This document shows, one piece after another, positions 1 through 7,949 of a stretch of DNA of 32,143 nt (position 1 is the stretch's first letter; each line of letters starts with the position of its first letter). A model generated the notes under the pieces. That model saw nothing but the letters and a program-made list of their open reading frames with translations. It had not been told where the DNA came from and did not search any database. The position numbers and the translations under genes are program-made. Source of the DNA: an uncultured Caryophanales bacterium (lineage in GTDB: Bacteria > Bacillota_I > Bacilli_A > RF39 > UBA660); the NCBI GenBank assembly GCA_946623125.1, contig CAMOQR010000016.1, positions 1-32,143 on the forward strand. The letters run 5' to 3'.

Positions 1-2278
1 CAGCAATTTCATCAGCAAGTAATGCAGCACGAGGAATTTCAATCATTGTACCAATGTGATATTTGATATCAGATTTCTTTTCTTTCTTAACTTCTTCTGC
101 AACTTCAACAACTATATTCTTAACAAAATCTAATTCTTTCTTTTCGCCAACAAGTGGAATCATAATTTCAGGAACAATATCATATCCATCTTCTTTTTTA
201 ACTTCGATTGCAGCCTCCATTAAAGCACGAGTTTGCATCTTAGCAATTTCAGGATAAGTAACAGCAAGACGGCATCCTCTATGACCCATCATAGGATTGA
301 ATTCATGTAATTCAGCAATCTTACTCTTTAAATGCTCAACACTAACTTTCATATCTTTAGCAAGTGCTTTGATATCTCCTTCATCAGTTGGTAAGAACTC
401 ATGTAGAGGTGGATCTAAGTAACGTACAGTCATTGGTAATCCCTTTAGCTCTTTATACATTGCTTTAAAATCACCTTTTTGGAATGGAATTAATTCATTT
501 AAAGCAGCCTCACGTGCTTCTACAGTCTCTGATAAAATCATCTTACGAATTTTTGGAATTCTTTCTTCATCAAAGAACATATGCTCAGTACGGCAAAGAC
601 CAATTCCTTCAGCACCTAAATGTACAGCATTTGCAGTATCTCTAGGATTATCAGCATTTGTACGAACTTTTAATCTACGTCTTTCATCTGCCCATTTCAT
701 AATTCTACCAAAGTTTCCAGAAACACTAGCCTCTTGAGTCTTAATATCCCCATCATATACTTTACCAGTAGAACCATCTAGAGAAATAAAGTCACCTTTC
801 TTATAAGTCTTTCCACCTAATTCGAAAGTTTCTTTTTCTTCATTTATTTTAATATCACCACAACCAGATACACAGCAAGTACCCATTCCACGAGCAACAA
901 CTGCAGCATGAGATGTCATACCTCCACGAACTGTTAAGATACCTTGAGCAGCAATCATACCTTCAATATCTTCTGGAGTAGTTTCAAGTCTAACAAGAAT
1001 AACTCTTTCTCCTTTTCCACCAATTCCTTCTTTTTTAGCCTCTTCTGCAGTAAATACTACTTTACCAGCAGCAGCACCAGGACTTGCTGGAAGAGCCTCT
1101 CCAATTACTTTTCCTTTCTTTAATGCAGCAGCATCAAATGTTGGGTGTAGTAATTGATCTAAAGATTTAGCCTCAATTCTTAAAACAGCCTCTTCTTCCG
1201 TAATCATTCCTTCATCAACTAAATCACAAGCAATATTAATTGCTGCTTGAGCAGTTCTCTTACCATTTCTAGTTTGTAAGAAATAAAGTTTTCCTTCTTG
1301 AATTGTGAACTCCATATCTTGCATATCACGATAATGATTTTCAAGTTTAGTAGCAAGTTCCATAAATTCTTTATAACATTCAGGTAAATCTTCTTCAAGT
1401 TTAGAAATAGGTTGTGGAGTACGTACACCAGCAACAACATCTTCTCCTTGAGCATTAATTAAGTATTCACCAAAAATACCCTTTTCACCTGTTGCAGGAT
1501 TACGAGTAAAAGCAACTCCTGTACCAGAAGTATCACCCATATTACCAAATACCATTGATTGAACATTTACTGCAGTTCCCCAGTCTCCTGGAATATCATT
1601 CATACGACGATATACAATAGCTCTTGGATTATCCCAACTTCTAAATACAGCCTTAACTGCTCCCATTAATTGTTCAGTAGGATCTTGTGGGAATTCTTCT
1701 CCCTTCATTTCCTTCTTATAAACAGCCTTAAACTTCTTTACTAATTCTTTCAAATCATCAACAGTAAGTTCTGTATCAAATTTAACGCCTTTTTTCTCTT
1801 TTAATTCATCAATGATTTTTTCAAAGAATGATTTAGGTACTTCCATTACAACATCAGAATACATTTGAATAAATCTTCTGTATGAGTCGTACGCAAATCT
1901 TTCATTACCTGTTTTCTTTGCAAACCCTTTAACAGCCTCATCATTTAATCCTAAGTTAAGAATAGTATCCATCATACCAGGCATAGATGCTCTAGCACCA
2001 CTTCTTACAGATACTAATAATGGATCATTATTATCTCCAAATTTCTTTCCTTGAATTTTTTCAATTTCTTTCAAAGCCTTAAAGATTTGATCTTCAATTT
2101 CTTTTGAAATCTGTTTTCCATTGTTATAATATTCAGTACAAGCCTCTGTTGATACTGTAAAACCTTGTGGAATTGGTAATCCTAAATTAGTCATTTCTGC
2201 TAAATTAGCACCCTTTCCTCCAAGTAGGTTTCTCATATCAGCATTTCCTTCTTTGAATAAATAAACATATTTGTGCAT
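1..2278 (-). CDS. ppdK: Pyruvate, phosphate dikinase (3' end truncated by window edge)
   Basis: Open minus-strand frame from ATG at 2278, preceded by AGGAGG, running to the window edge. Translation MHKYVYLFKEGNADMRNLLGGKGANLAEMTNLGLPIPQGFTVST..., ...GGMTSHAAVVARGMGTCCVSGCG..., ...GAEGIGLCRTEHMFF... is diagnostic of PPDK. It is absent from the ORF track because it has no stop in the window. Confidence 0.96.
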   Translation of the reverse strand, partial: MHKYVYLFKEGNADMRNLLGGKGANLAEMTNLGLPIPQGFTVSTEACTEYYNNGKQISKEIEDQIFKALKEIEKIQGKKFGDNNDPLLVSVRSGARASMPGMMDTILNLGLNDEAVKGFAKKTGNERFAYDSYRRFIQMYSDVVMEVPKSFFEKIIDELKEKKGVKFDTELTVDDLKELVKKFKAVYKKEMKGEEFPQDPTEQLMGAVKAVFRSWDNPRAIVYRRMNDIPGDWGTAVNVQSMVFGNMGDTSGTGVAFTRNPATGEKGIFGEYLINAQGEDVVAGVRTPQPISKLEEDLPECYKEFMELATKLENHYRDMQDMEFTIQEGKLYFLQTRNGKRTAQAAINIACDLVDEGMITEEEAVLRIEAKSLDQLLHPTFDAAALKKGKVIGEALPASPGAAAGKVVFTAEEAKKEGIGGKGERVILVRLETTPEDIEGMIAAQGILTVRGGMTSHAAVVARGMGTCCVSGCGDIKINEEKETFELGGKTYKKGDFISLDGSTGKVYDGDIKTQEASVSGNFGRIMKWADERRRLKVRTNADNPRDTANAVHLGAEGIGLCRTEHMFFDEERIPKIRKMILSETVEAREAALNELIPFQKGDFKAMYKELKGLPMTVRYLDPPLHEFLPTDEGDIKALAKDMKVSVEHLKSKIAELHEFNPMMGHRGCRLAVTYPEIAKMQTRALMEAAIEVKKEDGYDIVPEIMIPLVGEKKELDFVKNIVVEVAEEVKKEKKSDIKYHIGTMIEIPRAALLADEIA

Positions 2279-2304
2279 TATGATTCCTCCTTATCACATT
2301 TCAT

Positions 2305-2333
2305 AGTATAGCAAATTGAAAAAATAGATACAA
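2305..2333 (-). promoter_or_regulatory. Putative sigma-A-type promoter of ppdK (TTGTAT-17-TATACT)
   Basis: Minus-strand -35 TTGTAT (2333-2328), 17-nt spacer, -10 TATACT (2310-2305), upstream of the RBS and ATG at 2278. Confidence 0.55.
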
Positions 2334-2373
2334 GCAAATTAAAAAATTTTTGCTATTAAAAATATTTATAGAC

Positions 2374-2406
2374 AAAAAAAAAGTAAAGATTATTTCTTTA
2401 CTTTTT
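2374..2406 (-). terminator. Intrinsic terminator overlapping the stop codon of the 2390..3250 ORF
   Basis: 12-bp stem AAAAAGTAAAGA / TCTTTACTTTTT with 5-nt loop TTATT. The TAA stop (2392-2390) lies in the loop. A-run on + gives a T-run on the transcript. Confidence 0.75.
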
Positions 2407-3250
2407 GTAATTCTTTTTCACATCCACTATTCTTCATAGATTGTAAATAATCAATATATGCATCAACTGTAGAAAAATCAGACAATGACTTCGTACTACT
2501 CTTAACAGAATCTTTATCAGAAGAGCAAGTAGAAACATTACGTGTAAGTCTACCATTATTGGAACGAGAACGGCTATTAGCAGAAGTTAAACGATTTGAA
2601 TTTGAATTTGAATTTTGAAGTCTTACCTTTCTTTTTTCATTAGCAATAGTAAATACTTCTTGATCATTTTCTAAATTATGAAGACGATTTAAAATACGTT
2701 CATGATTTTGTTTTGCAACAGAAGTGTAATAATCTCCTACATATTTTAATAAAGCAAAAGCAGGACATATAAAGGCATGAACACCAGGAATTGCCAAACC
2801 AGCAAAAATAGATGCACCCAATCCAAATGTAAATAAAGAATCTGCAATAATAGCATTATTTACATCGTCTTTTGCAAAAATTTCTTCAGATTTTAGAGAA
2901 GCAATTTTATTAACACGCGCAGATTCTTTTTTCAAAGAAACATCAATACCCTTTTCTTTCATGATATTTAAATGTCCTTTCTCCTGTCCTAATCTCTTAA
3001 GAGTATTCTCTCGATTTAGAGAATAATAATTCTTAACGGAACATAAGCCTCCAACCAAAGAAAACAAAGAAACAGCAGCATATAATTTACCAAACAATAA
3101 ACAAAAACCCATAAGTGCACAAAAACCAATAGAAATTCCCAAAACCTTTTCAACTATTTTTTTTAATTTAGAAATATTGCTTCTTTTTTTATCTAAAACT
3201 TCTATTTTTTTATCAATTAATTCTTTCATATTTATAAAAACTCCCATCAT
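2390..3250 (-). CDS. Hypothetical membrane protein with paired hydrophobic segments and charged linkers
   Basis: Long ORF. Start overlaps the upstream stop (ATGA, 3247-3250). Two hydrophobic blocks separated by charged segments, Ser/Asn/Arg-rich C-terminal part, C-terminus VDAYIDYLQSMKN. Confidence 0.75.
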   Translation of the reverse strand: MMGVFINMKELIDKKIEVLDKKRSNISKLKKIVEKVLGISIGFCALMGFCLLFGKLYAAVSLFSLVGGLCSVKNYYSLNRENTLKRLGQEKGHLNIMKEKGIDVSLKKESARVNKIASLKSEEIFAKDDVNNAIIADSLFTFGLGASIFAGLAIPGVHAFICPAFALLKYVGDYYTSVAKQNHERILNRLHNLENDQEVFTIANEKRKVRLQNSNSNSNRLTSANSRSRSNNGRLTRNVSTCSSDKDSVKSSTKSLSDFSTVDAYIDYLQSMKNSGCEKELQKVKK

Positions 3251-4023
3251 TTTTTAATTTTTTGATATCTATTACTATTTTCTTTATACTCAGCAAGACC
3301 ATCAACATAAGCATTGATAACTTCATCATAATGAGATTTTGTCTTTTCTTTTCCCATACCTTCTACTTTAGAAGGAGTGAAAGAAACCTCACCTTTATTT
3401 TTAGAAGGATTATATCCATAAAATGGCCCTAAAAACAAATCATCATATAAACCATCAATGGTAACATGTTTATCTAACCTTTTTTGACATTCATTATGAT
3501 ATAAAGCACTAAATACTCCAAATGACCCAATAGATGCAAGTGTTACAAGATAACCTGGATAATATAATAAAGTAGCAACTCCTCCTGCAAGCATTCCTAA
3601 TAAAGAACCTACAATACCAAATGCACTTCCATAAAACAAACCATTTCCATAATTAAGACTTTGCTCTAACTCCGTTATCTTCTCAACTCTTTTTTTCTCA
3701 TAAAAACGATTCTTTTTAATTCCATGTTTTGAAACAGAATCTAAATGATTACATTTCTTTTTCTCAGCCTGAATCATTTTATGTTTTAGGAAAAGATCAC
3801 TAATTGTAAAACTAGGAACAGCAGTACCCATTAAAAATAAACAAGTTGATAACTCTGCTAACCATGCTTTTGTAAGCATCCCAGGTATTACAAAAACACT
3901 TGTTAAAAAGGCCCCTAATAAAAATTCAAATACCATCTTTTCTCGTAAACTATGAATAGAATAAATATAATCTTCTTTTCTATTTTGCAAAATTTCTTCT
4001 TTTTTCATATATTCAACCCTCAA
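3247..4023 (-). CDS. Hypothetical membrane protein, probable paralogue of the adjacent ORF
   Basis: Long ORF with the same layout as 2390..3250 (charged N-term, hydrophobic pair, charged linker, hydrophobic pair, C-term INAYVDGLAEYKEN). The initiator may be the internal ATG of MKKEEILQ. Confidence 0.75.
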   Translation of the reverse strand: MRVEYMKKEEILQNRKEDYIYSIHSLREKMVFEFLLGAFLTSVFVIPGMLTKAWLAELSTCLFLMGTAVPSFTISDLFLKHKMIQAEKKKCNHLDSVSKHGIKKNRFYEKKRVEKITELEQSLNYGNGLFYGSAFGIVGSLLGMLAGGVATLLYYPGYLVTLASIGSFGVFSALYHNECQKRLDKHVTIDGLYDDLFLGPFYGYNPSKNKGEVSFTPSKVEGMGKEKTKSHYDEVINAYVDGLAEYKENSNRYQKIKK

Positions 4024-4061
4024 TTGAACTCATATTATATCACAATTATCATAAAAAATCA

Positions 4062-4087
4062 AATAAAAAAGACGTATCACACGTCTT
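4062..4087 (-). terminator. Intrinsic terminator overlapping the stop codon of 4086..4340
   Basis: AAGACGT-ATCAC-ACGTCTT stem-loop (4069-4087) followed on the minus strand by a T-rich run. Stop codon (4088-4086) is in the stem base. Confidence 0.65.
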
Positions 4088-4340
4088 AAAATGCAAAAAT
4101 GTTTTGACAACAGAAAGATAAAATAAAAATCGTAAGCATAGAAGAAAACATAATCAAAAACAAAAACGTCAATACAACAGGAGTATCATAAATAGACTCC
4201 ATTTTCTCTTCATTCTTATAAATAACCTTTTTTTCTTCTTTTTGCATCACTTCATGAGAAACTTTCTTTCTCTTCATCCCACATTTACCACAAAAATGAT
4301 CTTTCTCTTCAAACTTAGCACCACAATATTCACAAAACAC
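4086..4340 (-). CDS. Small zinc-ribbon protein with C-terminal transmembrane segment
   Basis: MFCEYCGAKFEEKDHFCGKCGMKRKK (two CxxC knuckles) plus hydrophobic C-terminus. Confidence 0.75.
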   Translation of the reverse strand: MFCEYCGAKFEEKDHFCGKCGMKRKKVSHEVMQKEEKKVIYKNEEKMESIYDTPVVLTFLFLIMFSSMLTIFILSFCCQNIFAF

Positions 4341-4344
4341 TCTA

Positions 4345-4647
4345 TCACCTACTTTGAATAAACTCTAATAATTCATCTTTTCTCATCATACCTTTTTTCT
4401 CTTTTAAAACATCCCCTTGAGAAAAAATAAGAATAGATGGAAGAGACAATACTTTATACTTTTTAGATAATAAATGAAACCGGTCAACATTAACTTTAAC
4501 AATAGGAAAATCTATTTCATTTTGAATCTCATCAAATACTACACTTAAACTTTTACAAACCCCACACCAATCTGCATAAAAATAAGCAACAACATAATCT
4601 TTATGAATCCATTCATCAAATTCTTCTAAACTCTGAATCTCTATCAT
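4345..4647 (-). CDS. Thioredoxin-family protein (WCGVC active site)
   Basis: VAYFYADWCGVCKSLSVVFDEI...VNVDRFHLLSKKYKVLSLPSILIFSQGD: thioredoxin fold motifs including the cis-Pro loop. Confidence 0.88.
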   Translation of the reverse strand: MIEIQSLEEFDEWIHKDYVVAYFYADWCGVCKSLSVVFDEIQNEIDFPIVKVNVDRFHLLSKKYKVLSLPSILIFSQGDVLKEKKGMMRKDELLEFIQSR

Positions 4648-4655
4648 ATAAACCT

Positions 4656-5381
4656 CTAATATCGATCTAATACAGAATCAATATTTCTAACAGTATCTAA
4701 TTTATGAATATTAATTAATGTAGTAATAGTTCCCTTAGATACAACATTATACTTAAGCATAACATCAAGTGCCTTTAAATTAGCATCATTTACTGTAATT
4801 CTTCTATCAGATACATCTTCTCCTAATGCATAAACCTCTTGAAAAGGTTTTACAAAACTATTAGTATATTCAGAAAGAATAGGTGTTTTATAAAACATAT
4901 AATTTAAGATTTTACTCTCATCAAAAATATAAGTATTAGAAAGAGGAATCAATAATAATAAGAATACAACATAAATAACAAGATAACCTTTTAATAAAGA
5001 AACAATTGCTCCCAGTATTTTAGATGGAATCCATAATATAATTGTCATATTAACAATCTTTTGTATAAATTTAGATATTTTTAAACATATTTCATAAACA
5101 CTTAAAAATATGGTAAAAGTGATTAAAAAAGCAATTGTCTGATACAAGAAAATATTAATAGTAATCATTCCCTTTATAGATCCACTAAAAGAAAAGAATG
5201 GAAGTATTGTACATAAAAAATTACCAATAATTCCTTTTAGGGAAAATGATAGAATAAAAACTAAAATAATCCCAACCAAAGAAACAGTCTCTTTAATAAC
5301 TCCTCTTTTAAAACCAACAATTAAAAACATAACAAATAATAAAACAATTCCAACATCAAATATATTTAACATCTTATTCAC
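4656..5381 (-). CDS. CvpA family membrane protein
   Basis: MLNIFDVGIVLLFVMFLIVGFKRGVIKETVSLVGIILVFILSF... N-terminal CvpA pattern. RBS AAAGGAGTG. Confidence 0.75.
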   Translation of the reverse strand: MNKMLNIFDVGIVLLFVMFLIVGFKRGVIKETVSLVGIILVFILSFSLKGIIGNFLCTILPFFSFSGSIKGMITINIFLYQTIAFLITFTIFLSVYEICLKISKFIQKIVNMTIILWIPSKILGAIVSLLKGYLVIYVVFLLLLIPLSNTYIFDESKILNYMFYKTPILSEYTNSFVKPFQEVYALGEDVSDRRITVNDANLKALDVMLKYNVVSKGTITTLINIHKLDTVRNIDSVLDRY

Positions 5382-5399
5382 TCCTTTGATTCTATAATC

Positions 5400-5432
5400 A
5401 TTATAAACTATTTATAAAAAATATGCTATAAT
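5400..5432. promoter_or_regulatory. Divergent promoter region: -10 for cvpA (minus) and extended -10 for the mTERF-like operon (plus)
   Basis: TGCTATAAT on plus (TATAAT 5427-5432) and TATAAT on minus (5405-5400). Confidence 0.5.
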
Positions 5433-5450
5433 AAATTCTAGGTGATGGAC

Positions 5451-6605
5451 ATGTTAGAAGAATATATGCAAAGTTTAGGATATAAAAGGGAACAAATTAC
5501 CTTAATAAAATCTTCCTATCCATTAAATACTTATACAGAATCTACTCTATTATATCTTATGAAAACAATTGTAAATTATTTACGTCAAAATACTTTTGAT
5601 AATGAAGATATCATTCATATTACCACAACAACTCCTCAAATCATATCTAAAAGTATAGAAGATATTAAAATAAAAATAGAAGTATTATTAAAATATGGTA
5701 TTAGTAAAATAGATATATTTTATATGATGAAACAATATCCTTATTTAATGGAAATGTCTAATCAAAGAATTAATAATCGATATATAACATTAGAAGAATT
5801 AGGTTTTAATAATACACAAATCAATAATATCTTTATTCATAAAACAGAAGTATTTAATATTGACCCATCTAGTATAAAAAGAAAATATCAGTATTTTCAA
5901 GAATGTGGTTATAAAGATAATCAAATTAGAAGTATTTTAGAATCATTACCAGAATTATGGTTAATATCAAGAGCACAAATTACCAAGAAATTAGAAGAAT
6001 ATCACTCTATCGGGTTACAGAAAGAAGAAATAAAAAAAGTAACATATTATTTACCAGAATTATTTATCTATGAAAAAGAAGATTTAAAAAGGAAAATGTC
6101 ATATCTAGAAGAATATGGTTATTCAATAAAAGAAATTATAAGTATAATAAGAAGAGTTCCTATCATCTTAAAAAACTACTATTTAGACACCATCAAAGAA
6201 AAATTAAATAATCTAGAAGGATTTGATTTAAGTAAAGAAGAAATAGTCATTTTAACAACAAAAAACCCATATATTCTACTATATCCAATAGAGGTCATTA
6301 AAGAAAACTTTAATAATCTTTTAGAAAATGGTTTTTATCATAAAGAAGTAATAAAAATGATAAAAGATACTCCTCTACTAATAGGATATAATAAAGATAA
6401 TATTAAATTGAAATTACAAAAATATAAAGAATTAGAATTACAAGACTATATTAAAGAACACAGTAATGTATTACTATATAGTTATGAACTAATTAAAAAA
6501 AGAAAAAAATATATCAAACAAAACGAATGGAAAGATTTATTTCTAACAGATCAAGAATTTTCAAAAAAATATAAAAAAACTAGAAATGATATTATGAGAG
6601 GTTAA
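5451..6605 (+). CDS. mTERF-like repeat protein (probable start ATG 5451; ORF track extends to GTG 5442)
   Basis: Eight consecutive ~35-aa repeats (aa 51-331 of the ORF), e.g. GYKDNQIRSILESLPELWLISRAQITKKLEEYHSI / GLQKEEIKKVTYYLPELFIYEKEDLKRKMSYLEEY / GYSIKEIISIIRRVPIILKNYYLDTIKEKLNNLEGF. Pro at repeat position 15 in 7 of 8. Matches the mTERF motif pattern (G-[FYL]-x3-[EQD]-I-x3-[IL]-x3-P-x-[IL]-[LI]...I-x-x-K-[LM]-x-x-L). Confidence 0.8.
   Translation: MLEEYMQSLGYKREQITLIKSSYPLNTYTESTLLYLMKTIVNYLRQNTFDNEDIIHITTTTPQIISKSIEDIKIKIEVLLKYGISKIDIFYMMKQYPYLMEMSNQRINNRYITLEELGFNNTQINNIFIHKTEVFNIDPSSIKRKYQYFQECGYKDNQIRSILESLPELWLISRAQITKKLEEYHSIGLQKEEIKKVTYYLPELFIYEKEDLKRKMSYLEEYGYSIKEIISIIRRVPIILKNYYLDTIKEKLNNLEGFDLSKEEIVILTTKNPYILLYPIEVIKENFNNLLENGFYHKEVIKMIKDTPLLIGYNKDNIKLKLQKYKELELQDYIKEHSNVLLYSYELIKKRKKYIKQNEWKDLFLTDQEFSKKYKKTRNDIMRG
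5592..6434 (+). repeat. Eight tandem 35-codon repeats (mTERF-like) inside the CDS
   Basis: Seven repeats of exactly 35 residues and one of 36, aligned on G1, I7, P15 and the hydrophobic positions. Confidence 0.8.
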
Positions 6606-6607
6606 TT

Positions 6608-6997
6608 ATGGATGCATTAATTAGATATGGTTTATCCATAGAAGAAATAAAAAATATGATTAATTCCAATGATGAATTAAATACAGTATCTGATAAAAAT
6701 ATTAATAAAATCATTGAAATATTAGAAGGATTAGGCTGTTCCAAAGAACAAATTAAAAATATTATGAATACAAACCCCTTTTTAATCTCAAGAGAATTAG
6801 ATGAATTAAAAAAATTACTAGTAAAACTATTAGACTTTGGGCTAGAAGATTTACAAATTGTAATAGACACTAACCCATTTATATTAAATATTGATTATAA
6901 AGAAATAGATCAAATTTATAAACAAAAGAAAAAAGAAGGATTAACAGAAGAAGAAATAAAAGATTATTTCTATTATGAATCTTATAAAATGATTTAA
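6608..6997 (+). CDS. Small mTERF-like repeat protein (about 3.5 repeats)
   Basis: GLSIEEIKNMINSNDELNTVSDKNINKIIEILEGL / GCSKEQIKNIMNTNPFLISRELDELKKLLVKLLDF / GLEDLQIVIDTNPFILNIDYKEIDQIYKQKKKE / GLTEEEIKDYF. Starts 3 nt after the previous stop, same strand. Confidence 0.8.
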   Translation: MDALIRYGLSIEEIKNMINSNDELNTVSDKNINKIIEILEGLGCSKEQIKNIMNTNPFLISRELDELKKLLVKLLDFGLEDLQIVIDTNPFILNIDYKEIDQIYKQKKKEGLTEEEIKDYFYYESYKMI

Positions 6998-7011
6998 CAG
7001 GAGGAGTAAAC

Positions 7012-7923
7012 ATGAATGTTGTAATTAAAGTAAATGATGAAATAAAAGAAAAAATGATAGAATACTATAAAGATAAAAAAAGAGATAAAGTAATTCCCTA
7101 TGTAGTTTTTCAAGCACAAGAAGAAGATACCGTAATTACTTTATACGAATCTGGAAAATGTATGTTTCAAGGAACAAGTGCTGATGTAGATGCAGCAATG
7201 TGGGGAACTGCTTTAGAAAATACAAAAGAAAAGCAAGAAGAAAGAAAAAAACAGGATCAAAAATATTACAATTGTAGTGCAGTTGGTTCAGATGAAGTTG
7301 GAACAGGAGACTACTTTGGACCAATTGTCGTTACTGCATGTTATGTTCCAAAAGAAGAAATACCATTCTTAGAGGAATTAGGAGTTGGAGATTCTAAAAA
7401 AATAGATGATGAAAAGATTAAAAAAATTGCACCACAAATAGCCAAAAGAATTAAATATAAAAGTGTGATATTAACGAATAAAGAATACAATGAAAAATAT
7501 ACCAAAGATATTAATATGAATAAGATTAAGGCAATTCTTCATAATAGAGTCTTATATCAAGTAATGCAAGAATTCAAACCTAAAATAGATTATATTATTG
7601 TAGATGAATTTGCAAGAGAAGCAAGATATTACGAATATATTAAAGATCAACCAGCAATACAAAGAAATATTACTTTTATTACAAAAGCAGAAGAAAAAAA
7701 TAATGCTGTGGGATGTGCATCTATTATAAGTAGATATTTATTCTTAAAAGAATTTGATAAAATATGTGATGAAATACATATTCCTCTACCAAAAGGTGCA
7801 GGAAGCGAAGTTGACAAAATAGGAGAAGAAGTTGTAGAAAAATATGGAGAAGACAAATTAAAAGACATTGCAAAAGTTAATTTTAAAAATACAGATAGAA
7901 TTCTACATACCATGATATATTAA
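7012..7923 (+). CDS. rnhC: Ribonuclease HIII
   Basis: GSDEVGTGDYFGPIVVTACYV, GVGDSKKIDDEKI, VDEFAREARYYEY, N-terminal RNase HIII substrate-binding-type domain. Strong RBS AGGAGGAG. Confidence 0.96.
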   Translation: MNVVIKVNDEIKEKMIEYYKDKKRDKVIPYVVFQAQEEDTVITLYESGKCMFQGTSADVDAAMWGTALENTKEKQEERKKQDQKYYNCSAVGSDEVGTGDYFGPIVVTACYVPKEEIPFLEELGVGDSKKIDDEKIKKIAPQIAKRIKYKSVILTNKEYNEKYTKDINMNKIKAILHNRVLYQVMQEFKPKIDYIIVDEFAREARYYEYIKDQPAIQRNITFITKAEEKNNAVGCASIISRYLFLKEFDKICDEIHIPLPKGAGSEVDKIGEEVVEKYGEDKLKDIAKVNFKNTDRILHTMIY

Positions 7924-7949
7924 AAAAAGAGTTTTAAAACTCTTTTTTT
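7922..7949. terminator. Bidirectional intrinsic terminator shared by rnhC and the convergent 7948..8733 gene
   Basis: Perfect 28-bp palindrome AAAAAAAGAGTTTTAAAACTCTTTTTTT. Both genes' stop codons (7921-7923 plus, 7950-7948 minus) overlap it. Confidence 0.85.

Noticed and set aside
63-257. 64-aa plus-strand ORF, and 1219..1455 minus-strand ORF
   Set aside because: Both lie inside the ppdK reading frame in other frames. They are AT-rich by-products, and the true ppdK ORF is missing from the track only because it runs off the edge.
2600-2640. Short GAATTTGAATTTGAATTT repeat as a possible microsatellite or phase-variable element
   Set aside because: Only about three units coding for NSNSNSN; multiples of 3 cannot frameshift the gene. 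Likely simple low complexity.
3247-3250. Recoded TGA=Trp (Mollicutes-like genetic code)
   Set aside because: TGA is used in ATGA/GTGA stop-start overlaps (3247-3250, 26926-26929), Trp is encoded by TGG in conserved proteins, and ORFs end sensibly at TGA.
5592-6434. TALE, PPR or PUF repeat identity for the 35-aa repeats
   Set aside because: Repeat length is compatible, but the TALE LTPxQVVAIAS..GG core and the PPR/PUF signatures are absent. The Gly1/Ile7/Pro15 pattern fits mTERF better.
6592-6870. 92-aa minus-strand ORF antisense to the small mTERF-like gene
   Set aside because: No RBS, low-complexity Ser/Phe composition, antisense to a well-supported repeat protein.
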